The notes below the pieces were generated by a model that did not search any database, was not told where the DNA came from, and was given only the letters and a program-made list of their open reading frames with translations. Positions 13,528 to 19,453 of a stretch of DNA of 41,195 bases are shown here, in pieces. The translations under genes were made by a program, and so were the position numbers. Source of the DNA: a virus; the IMG/VR virus record IMGVR_UViG_3300032157_000028, positions 1 to 41,195 of that record; one strand, 5' to 3'. The stretch's first letter is position 1, and the number at the start of each line of letters is the position of its first letter.

Positions 13528-14072
13528 CGGCAGCCCACCTTGTGCTTGCGCAGATTCTCCAGGCTGTCGGCAAAAAAGCCGCAGCCGTCGCACCTCACCA
13601 CGGCCCGCTCATTCTCTGACAGCAGAACCTGGTGCCACGGCTCTAGCGGCGGCGTCGGCCTGATCGCGTGCGGGCCGTCGCCGTAGGTGTGGACGGCCAG
13701 GCCGAACGGCTCAAGGCGCCCGGTCAGGTGCTGCCACTTGTGCCTGTGCACTTCGGCCAGCGATCCGAACCACGCACCGCAGCTGCAGCACTTGGCCATG
13801 ATGGGCCGCGGGGTGTCCAGGTCGAGCCGCCAGAACTTCCCGCCGCCACCGCCAGCCACCGGCCCGCAAATGCACGGGCGGTTCCGCAGCTCCTGCGCGA
13901 TGGACCGCTGGGTGTCCGCCTCCATCTTCCACACCTGCGCCTGCTGCACCGCGTGCGCCTTCGCGGTGCGCTCGGCCTCGAGCTCGGCGCGCAGCCGCTC
14001 GATTTCCTCCACCATGCGCGCCACCTGCACGCTGCAGGCTTCCATTTCCTGGGTGGTCGGGTGCTTACTCAT
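13524..14072 (-). CDS. Coiled-coil protein with two C2H2-like zinc fingers (182 aa)
   Basis: Residues about 15-65 form a coiled coil (VEEIERLRAELEAERTAK). Two finger-like units follow: CCSCGAWFGSLAEVHRHKWQH and, near the C-terminus, CDGCGFFADSLENLRKHKVGC. Each has a CxxC pair, a hydrophobic SLxExxxHK helix and His/Cys ligands. A CIC motif lies between them. The fingers suggest nucleic-acid or protein binding, and the coiled coil suggests a dimer. ATG 14072 overlaps the upstream stop (ATGA). Confidence 0.7.
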   Translation of the reverse strand: MSKHPTTQEMEACSVQVARMVEEIERLRAELEAERTAKAHAVQQAQVWKMEADTQRSIAQELRNRPCICGPVAGGGGGKFWRLDLDTPRPIMAKCCSCGAWFGSLAEVHRHKWQHLTGRLEPFGLAVHTYGDGPHAIRPTPPLEPWHQVLLSENERAVVRCDGCGFFADSLENLRKHKVGCR

Positions 14073-14368
14073 GCCCTACCGCCGCTGCAGCTGTCAGAGT
14101 GCCGGCCGTTCACGCGCCGGCACCACGGGCACCGCGCCGCGGGCCGCCCAGGCTCCGCGTCGCGCTTCATGTCCTTCAGCAGCTTCATTTCCGGCGTGTC
14201 CTCCGGAGTGCGCGGCGGCCGCGCCGGCACCAGCAGCAGGATGATCACCAGGCAGAACGCACTCATCAGCACGCAAATGCCAGAGAATACGCTCGGCTTC
14301 CACGCCAGCAGGGCGATCTGCCCCAGGAGCAGAACCGAAACGATCCACAGGGCGACGCGCATCATCAC
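14069..14368 (-). CDS. Membrane protein with C-terminal Cys motif (99 aa)
   Basis: Two hydrophobic spans are clear, about residues 4-23 (VALWIVSVLLLGQIALLAW) and 27-48 (FSGICVLMSAFCLVIILLLV). The cytoplasmic part is Pro-rich and then helical, ending in CPWCRR...HSDSC, a possible zinc site. GTG 14368 overlaps the upstream stop (GTGA); ATG at 14365 or 14362 would give the same protein less one or two residues. It might anchor a phage replication or exclusion complex in the membrane. Function unknown. Confidence 0.65.
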   Translation of the reverse strand: MMMRVALWIVSVLLLGQIALLAWKPSVFSGICVLMSAFCLVIILLLVPARPPRTPEDTPEMKLLKDMKRDAEPGRPAARCPWCRRVNGRHSDSCSGGRA

Positions 14369-15306
14369 TCCGCCTCCGCGCCGTCGCCTTCCTGGTCGTG
14401 CGCGTCACCCAGCGCCCTGTCCTGCGCGCTCGGCTCGTCCGGCGGCTTCACGTCCCAGCCGGCCGGCACGTCGGCGGTATGCAGTTCGCCGGCGTGCGCT
14501 TCCTCGATCGTCCGAATGATCGCGCTCACGTTGGACAGCACCGCCGACGCCTGCTGGTATTCCTCGTCCACCAGCTTCTCCGGCAGTGGGCTCACCAGCT
14601 GGACCGACCGCAGCGCATTCAGCACGCGCTGCCAGGTCACGGGCGGCACGTCGGTGCCCGGCAAGAAATAGAGCCCGCAATCCTGAGTGTAGGTCGGCTG
14701 CGCCAGGTCCGCGTCCGGGCCGAACTTGATCACCGGATTCTCGCGCAGGTGGACCGCCACGGCCGCGAAAGCGGCAGCCGGATCTTCGCCGCTGATCGTG
14801 ACCAGGCCGCCAGCATTCTGTAGGATCAGCTGCGCGCCGACCTGCGCCGGCTCACCGAACGGCAGCGGCGGCGTTTCACTCGGCAGCTTTTCTTCGTCGT
14901 ACTGCTGGAACTCCACCGTGAGCGTGCCGCCGCCGAAGTCCAGGTGCTGCAGCAGAATGCTCATCAGCGAGTGCAGGTTCGGCTGATCGTCGGCCACGCG
15001 CACCTGCATCGTGATGCGCGAAATGCCGCCGTCCTCCTTCGGCGGTTTGACATTCGCGCCGCCGACGCGGGCGTGCCCGGCCCACTCGCCGGCGCGCCCA
15101 GCGTTCACCTTCATGCGGCAGGCGCGCCGCTGCAGGTGCGGCACGTTGGCCATCAGCGTGTGCAAGTCCTCGTTTGCCAGGCCCTTGGACAGCTCGAGCG
15201 TCAGCGTGCCGGCGTCCTTGTGTTCTTCGCTGCCGTCGTTTTCTCCCGGCGCGAGCGGCGTCAGCTTGACGCTGCCCAGGCTCATGTAGGCGGTGACCTC
15301 GATCAA
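14365..15306 (-). CDS. Hypothetical protein coupled to the SMC-like ATPase (313 aa)
   Basis: No family recognised. The first 150 residues look beta-rich (VTAYMSLGSVKLTPL, TLTLELSKGL, ISRITMQVRVAD, GTLTVEFQQYDEE) and the rest is mixed, with a C-terminal acidic tail. The start is TTG at 15306, overlapping the ATPase stop (TTGA); ATG at 15285 is an alternative. The close link to the ATPase suggests the two act together, as partner subunits do in other RecF/SbcCD-like systems, but no nuclease motif is visible. Confidence 0.65.
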   Translation of the reverse strand: MIEVTAYMSLGSVKLTPLAPGENDGSEEHKDAGTLTLELSKGLANEDLHTLMANVPHLQRRACRMKVNAGRAGEWAGHARVGGANVKPPKEDGGISRITMQVRVADDQPNLHSLMSILLQHLDFGGGTLTVEFQQYDEEKLPSETPPLPFGEPAQVGAQLILQNAGGLVTISGEDPAAAFAAVAVHLRENPVIKFGPDADLAQPTYTQDCGLYFLPGTDVPPVTWQRVLNALRSVQLVSPLPEKLVDEEYQQASAVLSNVSAIIRTIEEAHAGELHTADVPAGWDVKPPDEPSAQDRALGDAHDQEGDGAEAE

Positions 15307-16691
15307 GACGCCACCTCCTGGTCCGCAGCCGGCGCAGCCGCAGCGTCGCCGCCCTTCACCAGGCCGTCCTCCAGGTACACGCCCGGGCCCGCCGGCGTGT
15401 TGCTGACGCGCTCCAGGAACACCAGCCAGCCCTTGCTGCGCGCCTTCTGCGTGAGCATCCCCAGGTGCGCGTCGTCCAGATCATTCCCGGCGTGCACCAT
15501 CAGGGAGCGGATCTGCGCCGGCTTCGCCATCGCCAGGTCGGTGCAGGCCAGCAGGCACTCCGCCGTGCTGCCTTGCGTCCAAGGCTTGCCCTTCAGCGTC
15601 AGGCTCTGCGTTTCCGGGTCGTAGCCCATGCCCTCGTGCGGCCACGTCACCGCGGCCAGGGCGTCGAGCCGCTGCTGGCGCAGGCGCTGCACTTCGGAGT
15701 CGTGCTGCTGGTGCGTGATCTTCAGGCTGTCCAGCTCCATCGCGGCGCGGTCGGCGGCCTGGCGCTTCGTGTACGCCTCGTTCTTCTCCTTCGCGCCGGC
15801 CAGCTGCTGGCGGATCGCGGAGCCGTCCGGTTCCGGCGTGCTGTTGAGCACGGCCTGCGCCGACTCCAGCGACTCACGCGCCTGCGTGTGCTTCAGCGCG
15901 GCGTCGCGCACTTCATTCTCGGCGCGGTGCAGCGCGGCCAGCGCTTCCTCCGCCGCCTTCTGCGCCCGCTGGAACGTGGCCGCCGCCTGCGCCACGGCCT
16001 GATCGCGCTGCGCAATCTCGCGCACCAGAGCCGCACGATCGGCGGTGGCCCGCGTCAGATCGGAAAGCTGCTCGGCCAGCGCGGTGGTGTCCACCGGCGC
16101 GTCGGGCGCACCAGCGGCCTGCTCCTGCATCACCTTCAGCGCGCCCTCGCGCTGCGCCACGTCGCGCCCGCTGTCGCGTCGGCGCTGCTCCGCGATTTCC
16201 AGCAGGCTCGCGTGCTTGGCCAGGTCCAGCGGCACGTCCACCAGCTCGAGCGCCTGCTGCGCCAGATCCTGCGGCCGCAGGCGCATCATCGCCACCGGGT
16301 CCGCCGATTGGCTCACCATTTTCTCCAGCACCTCGAGCGGGCGCGGGTACTTCGCACCGTCAGCGCGGGTCAGCGTGAACGTGGTGCGAGTGCGGTCGGC
16401 CGGGTCGGTCCAGATCCGGCGCGCCACCAGCTGGTCCTTGCCGCGCCCGATTGTCAGGCGAATCTCGGCGCGGTCTGCGCCTTCGTGAATCGGCTGCTCC
16501 GGCAGTTTGCCGTAGCCCAGCGCGATCGCGATTGCGTGCAGCAGCGTGCTCTTGCCCTGCTCGTTCGGGCCGCGCACCTGCATCACGCCGGCCTCGTCGA
16601 ACGTGAGTTCGACCAGCTGCAGGCGCTTGAAGTTTTCTACGTGCACGCCGACCAGCGGCGTGGATGAATCGGTTTCGGGTTGTTGCGTCAT
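15303..16691 (-). CDS. SMC/RecF/SbcC-like AAA ATPase (462 aa)
   Basis: An ABC-type ATPase of the DNA-repair kind. The N-terminus has VENFKRLQLVELTF (the usual entry strand), then Walker A GPNEQGKST at 41-49. Residues about 150-345 form a long heptad coiled coil. The C-terminal lobe has SLMVHAGNDLDDAHL where Walker B should be; the classical DE pair is degenerate, as in several phage relatives. At 462 aa it is much shorter than cellular SbcC or RecN. ATG 16691 begins MTQQ and is the first gene left of the presumed origin. A role in recombination-dependent replication or end processing with the exonuclease is likely. Confidence 0.8.
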   Translation of the reverse strand: MTQQPETDSSTPLVGVHVENFKRLQLVELTFDEAGVMQVRGPNEQGKSTLLHAIAIALGYGKLPEQPIHEGADRAEIRLTIGRGKDQLVARRIWTDPADRTRTTFTLTRADGAKYPRPLEVLEKMVSQSADPVAMMRLRPQDLAQQALELVDVPLDLAKHASLLEIAEQRRRDSGRDVAQREGALKVMQEQAAGAPDAPVDTTALAEQLSDLTRATADRAALVREIAQRDQAVAQAAATFQRAQKAAEEALAALHRAENEVRDAALKHTQARESLESAQAVLNSTPEPDGSAIRQQLAGAKEKNEAYTKRQAADRAAMELDSLKITHQQHDSEVQRLRQQRLDALAAVTWPHEGMGYDPETQSLTLKGKPWTQGSTAECLLACTDLAMAKPAQIRSLMVHAGNDLDDAHLGMLTQKARSKGWLVFLERVSNTPAGPGVYLEDGLVKGGDAAAAPAADQEVAS

Positions 16692-16739
16692 GGGTATGCC
16701 AGCTGTGCCAGCATCGGCAGGCTACGGTCTGGGCTTGAT

Positions 16740-16772
16740 CGGATTCCAGGGAAAACCCGAAAGGGGAATCCG
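16740..16772. repeat. Inverted repeat, 8-bp arms
   Basis: CGGATTCC at 16740-16747 and GGAATCCG at 16765-16772 are exact inverted copies, with a 17-nt centre that itself holds GGGAAAACCC. It lies in the leader of the ATPase gene and could be an operator, an RNA hairpin or part of the origin. Confidence 0.6.
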
Positions 16773-16843
16773 TCACCGTGCACGGCCAGGACCACGCGGG
16801 CCTCCTACTCTTAATCTTCTTCTTAGTCTTTATCTGAGCGCGA

Positions 16844-16872
16844 TTGACGGTCCTAAGTCCTTACGGCATAAG
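16844..16872 (+). promoter_or_regulatory. Possible sigma70-type promoter for the DnaA-like gene
   Basis: TTGACG (16844-16849) and CATAAG (16867-16872) are 17 bp apart. The -35 is good; the -10 matches the consensus only partly. It points toward the DnaA-like gene and would place the DnaA boxes in the leader, allowing self-regulation. Confidence 0.35.
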
Positions 16873-16940
16873 GGCCGAGCGTCCGCGAAAGGCAACCGAT
16901 TGCCGTCAATCTGCTGGCATTCTGCTGCCAATCGGTCAAG

Positions 16941-17023
16941 TTCTCCACGGGCTCTGCCAGGTTTTCCACAAAAAAGGCTGAGTTTTCCACAATGTAAACG
17001 GGCGTTTGATCGCCTGTTGATAA
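16941..17023 (+). promoter_or_regulatory. Cluster of four DnaA-box-like sites
   Basis: TTCTCCACG at 16941-16949, TTTTCCACA at 16962-16970 and TTTTCCACA at 16983-16991 are spaced exactly 21 bp apart, two helical turns, so they face the same side of the helix. TGTTGATAA at 17015-17023 is the inverse of TTATCAACA, another known box form. The E. coli consensus is TTATNCACA, and TTTTCCACA is used in cyanobacteria. The sites end 36 bp before the DnaA-like start codon. Confidence 0.7.
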
Positions 17024-17059
17024 CTTGAGGAAGGCGCCGGGAACCAACAGGATATCCCC

Positions 17060-17365
17060 ATGCCTGACCCGTCCCATCTCCTCACCCCCAACCGCGTCCT
17101 GGATGCCTGCGCTGCGGCCACCGGCGTGACGGTTTCCCGCATGGTCACGAAACGGCGCAGCCACTCCCTGGTCGAAGCCCGCCAGCTCGCCATGTTCCTG
17201 CTGCGCGAGCTCACCGACCTGTCGCTGCCGGAAGTCGGCGCGCTGCTCGGCGGCCGCGATCACTCCACCGTGGTGTACGGGATCCGCTGCGTGCGCACGC
17301 GCATGGCCGCCGATCCCATCTTCAGCGCCCACGTGGATCAGGTGCGCGCCGCCTGCCTGGTCTGA
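17060..17365 (+). CDS. Stand-alone DnaA domain IV protein (101 aa)
   Basis: This is the DNA-binding domain of the chromosome initiator DnaA without its ATPase and oligomerisation domains. KRRSHSLVEARQLAMFLLRELTDLSLPEVG (31-60) is followed by LLGGRDHSTVVYG (62-74). GGRDHST carries the Asp-His-Thr type residues that read the DnaA box in cellular DnaA, and the basic KRR precedes the contact helix. It is the only gene on the plus strand. DnaA-box-like sites end 36 bp upstream, and a terminator for opposing genes follows directly. It could mark the phage origin, recruit host DnaA or helicase, or block the host origin. It cannot hydrolyse ATP. Confidence 0.9.
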   Translation: MPDPSHLLTPNRVLDACAAATGVTVSRMVTKRRSHSLVEARQLAMFLLRELTDLSLPEVGALLGGRDHSTVVYGIRCVRTRMAADPIFSAHVDQVRAACLV

Positions 17366-17403
17366 CAAAAGAAAACCGCGGCGCCCAACCACAAGCGCCG
17401 CGG
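17366..17403 (-). terminator. Intrinsic terminator of the late gene block
   Basis: On the minus strand, CCGCGGCGC and GCGCCGCGG form a perfect 9-bp GC stem (17376-17384 with 17395-17403) around a 10-nt loop, followed by TTTTCTTTTG. It lies right after the last late gene and abuts the stop of the oppositely oriented DnaA-like gene, protecting the origin region from late transcription. Confidence 0.9.
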
Positions 17404-17426
17404 CCCATGCCCAAATCCGCAGACCG

Positions 17427-17909
17427 CTAAACGGTCCTCGATCGCGGCGTACTTCGGCCCGTCACGGCCTTGCGCGCCAGCCCGCCGGCGCCCTTGCTGG
17501 GCATCCCGCGCCAAGCCAGATCCACGCCGAGCTGCCCGGCCATGATCATCAGAAGGTTCAGCCAGGCAGGGTTCCCGCCTTCGTCCTCCTGCTCGCGCAG
17601 CAGCGCCAGCGCCTCCTGCACGTCCTTGTTCGCTTCGGCCACCGCCGACACCTGCGCGGCCAGGCGCTCGATCAGCTCCGGCGTCACGCCGTCCGCCTTG
17701 ACCGCCGCCTGCAGCGCCAGCATCTCGGCCACCGTCGCTTCGTACTTCGCCCGCGCCTCGTCCAGCTGCTCCACGGCAGCCGGGTCTGGCTCGCCGCCGG
17801 CGCCCAGCAGGTCGCACGCGCCCAGGGCCATCACCATCAGAAGGAACGGAACGGCCAGCAGCGCGATCGGGTTGCGCCAGCCGGGCGCTCGGGAGTCGGG
17901 GTGTTTCAT
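17427..17909 (-). CDS. Putative membrane lipoprotein (160 aa)
   Basis: The N-terminus has a hydrophobic span (IALLAVPFLLMVMAL) ending in LGAC, a reasonable lipobox with Cys 32. A long acidic helical region follows (VEQLDEARAKYEATVAEML, ELIERLAAQVSAVAEANKDVQEALALL), then a second weak hydrophobic segment (WLNLLMIMAGQLGVDL) and a basic tail. Last gene of the late unit, after a membrane protein. A lipoprotein with a coiled coil at the end of the late genes could be a spanin subunit or an exclusion factor. No ribosome site is obvious before ATG 17909. Confidence 0.65.
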   Translation of the reverse strand: MKHPDSRAPGWRNPIALLAVPFLLMVMALGACDLLGAGGEPDPAAVEQLDEARAKYEATVAEMLALQAAVKADGVTPELIERLAAQVSAVAEANKDVQEALALLREQEDEGGNPAWLNLLMIMAGQLGVDLAWRGMPSKGAGGLARKAVTGRSTPRSRTV

Positions 17910-17945
17910 GGCGTCAATCTACGCCCGCACCCGCACCGTGCCAGC

Positions 17946-18344
17946 TCAGTGGTGTGACTTGCCCGACCGCCCCACGGCCTCGATCAGCCCGCGTGACTTG
18001 TCGGCGTCCATCCACGGGCAGCCGCCCTGCTCCCGAAAGTTGCTCGTCACCTGGGCGATTTCCTTCTGGTCGTCCTTGATCTGGCGCAGCAGTTCGGTGG
18101 ATTCCCTCATGTAGGCCACCATCTGAATCTGCTCGGCCAGGCGCCGGTCAGGCTCTGCTGCGGCCCGCTTCTCCCGCCGGTCCTTCAGCACCTCGCGAAT
18201 GATCAGGTAGGCCAGCAGCCCGCCGGTCAAATGCTCCATGCCGATCGGCAGGCCCAGGCCCTCGAGCTCGAGCGCGGCCAGCGAGCCAATGCCGATTATG
18301 ACAACGGGCGGCGCGACGGCGTAGAGCAGGCCGGTGGCGCTCAT
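17946..18344 (-). CDS. Membrane protein, possible holin or tail-associated (132 aa)
   Basis: Starts SATGLLYAVAPPVVIIGIGSLAALELEG, with one clear hydrophobic span (about 8-27) and a second weaker one (about 40-52, LTGGLLAYLIIREVL), then a charged helix with DRREKRAAAEPDRRLAEQ and MRESTELLRQIKDDQKEIAQV. This is the topology of class II holin-like proteins with a cytoplasmic coiled coil. ATG 18344 overlaps the stop of the fibre gene (TGATG), so it is coupled to late expression. No recognised endolysin is adjacent, which keeps the call open. Confidence 0.6.
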   Translation of the reverse strand: MSATGLLYAVAPPVVIIGIGSLAALELEGLGLPIGMEHLTGGLLAYLIIREVLKDRREKRAAAEPDRRLAEQIQMVAYMRESTELLRQIKDDQKEIAQVTSNFREQGGCPWMDADKSRGLIEAVGRSGKSHH

Positions 18345-18979
18345 CACGTGCCGATCCTGCTGGTGACGGTGACGACCAGCGGCACCGGGCTGTCCAGGGT
18401 CACGCTGGTGGTGATCACGCTGGAAAGCGTAACGGACGGTTCCTGGATCCGCGAGCGCACCAGCACGTTGGACTCGGGCACCACCACCCAGGTGGCCAGG
18501 TCGCTGATCGTGCCAGCCACGTCCACCGGCTGCACGCGCCAGGAGCAGTTCCGATCGGCGTTGCGCGCCAGGCTCACGCGCCACTGCGCCGCGGCCTGCG
18601 CGGCCGTCGTGCCGGTCACAATCCAGGCGTTGGCCAGGTCGGCGTTGCGCCCGACCAGGTGGCGCCACACCGCGGCGGCGTCGCGCTGCGGCGCCGTGGC
18701 CAGGCGCCAGGTGCCGGCGCTGTCCTGATTCTTCGGCGCGTTCAGCCGCCACTGGTCGGCGGCGTCGAGCGTCCGCAGCAGGTGCAGGCGCCACTGGTCC
18801 GCCACGTCCTGGCTGCGCGTGGTCGGCATCTTCCAACCCGCCGCGCACTGGACGTCGTGTGGCGCGCTGATCCGGAGCTGCGCGCCCAGGTCCACGTTGA
18901 CGCCGGGCCCGCCGGGCAGCGTCAGGCGCCAGCCCGCGGACAGGTCCAGATTCTTGCCCAGCGCGACGCGCCAGGCCAC
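18344..18979 (-). CDS. Tail fibre repeat protein, second part after in-frame UGA (211 aa)
   Basis: In the same reading frame as the 611-aa gene before it, separated by one UGA and four sense codons. It continues the same 14-residue tryptophan repeats (for example WRLHLLRTLDAADQ, WRLNAPKNQDSAGT) to about residue 163, then ends in a beta-rich Val/Thr/Ser segment (LVRSRIQEPSVTLSSVITTSVTL). A GTG at 18979 could restart translation, but no usable ribosome site precedes it. It may be made mainly as a readthrough extension or be a separated gene half. Confidence 0.6.
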   Translation of the reverse strand: MAWRVALGKNLDLSAGWRLTLPGGPGVNVDLGAQLRISAPHDVQCAAGWKMPTTRSQDVADQWRLHLLRTLDAADQWRLNAPKNQDSAGTWRLATAPQRDAAAVWRHLVGRNADLANAWIVTGTTAAQAAAQWRVSLARNADRNCSWRVQPVDVAGTISDLATWVVVPESNVLVRSRIQEPSVTLSSVITTSVTLDSPVPLVVTVTSRIGT

Positions 18980-19453
18980 CTCGCACAGTCACAACCCGCC
19001 CGCGATCACCAGGCGCCACTGCGCGGCGCGGTCGAGCTGCGGCACCAGGGCCAGCCGCCACGTCGCCGCGCCGTCGCGATCGTAGGTGCTGGTCGTGAAG
19101 CCGATCGTCACCCAGCTGGCGCTGCGGTTCTCATTCCGGGCGCCAGTCAGGCGCCAGAGCACGGTGCGGTTCAGGTTCCTGGATTCCTGCAGCTTCCACC
19201 GCATCAGCCGGTCCTCATCCAGCACGCCGTGCAGCCGCCACTGCGCGGCCTGGTCCTGCTGGAGCCGGGCGAGCAGACGCCACTGGTCGGCGCGGTCCAG
19301 GTTCACCGGCAGCGCGATCCTCCAGGCGCAGCTCTGGTCCACCGTCGCCGCCTTGAAGATCCGCCAGAGCGCGGCCTGGTCGGCGTTCTTCGTGCTCGGC
19401 ATCTTCCACCCGGCCGCCAGGTCGGCGTCCCGGCTGGGCTTGAACAGCACCCA
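18488..19453 (-). repeat. 22 tandem 14-residue tryptophan repeats (coding)
   Basis: From the codon for the first repeat Trp (19453) to the last (18490) there are 321 codons, dividing into 22 units. Seventeen are exactly 14 codons and the others 15, 18, 15, 18 and 17. Consensus: W-R-(L/I/V) at 1-3, Asp at 10, Ala-Ala at 12-13. Unit 11 contains the UGA stop at 18989-18991. The units differ in codon choice, so the array is old and selected as protein. Confidence 0.9.

Larger units (their letters stand above)
16692..17059. other. Candidate replication origin and divergent control region (368 bp)
   Basis: This gap separates the leftward ATPase gene from the only rightward gene, a DnaA domain IV protein. 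From left to right it contains an 8-bp inverted repeat (16740-16772), an AT- and pyrimidine-rich tract (about 16803-16845) unlike the GC-rich surroundings, a possible rightward promoter (16844-16872), an inverted pair ACCGATTG/CAATCGGT (16895-16902 and 16929-16936), and a cluster of DnaA-box-like 9-mers (16941-17023). AT-rich element, boxes and initiator gene side by side is the normal arrangement of bacterial and plasmid origins. Function is inferred from that. Confidence 0.65.

Noticed and set aside
16697-16716. Possible sigma54 promoter (TGGCAC followed by GGCAT) before the ATPase gene
   Set aside because: The distance between the GG and GC elements is about two bases too short for sigma54.
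17946-19061. Full 371-aa frame over the 132-aa membrane protein
   Set aside because: The upstream 240 residues are an Arg/Gly shadow of the tryptophan-repeat genes; the real start is ATG 18344.
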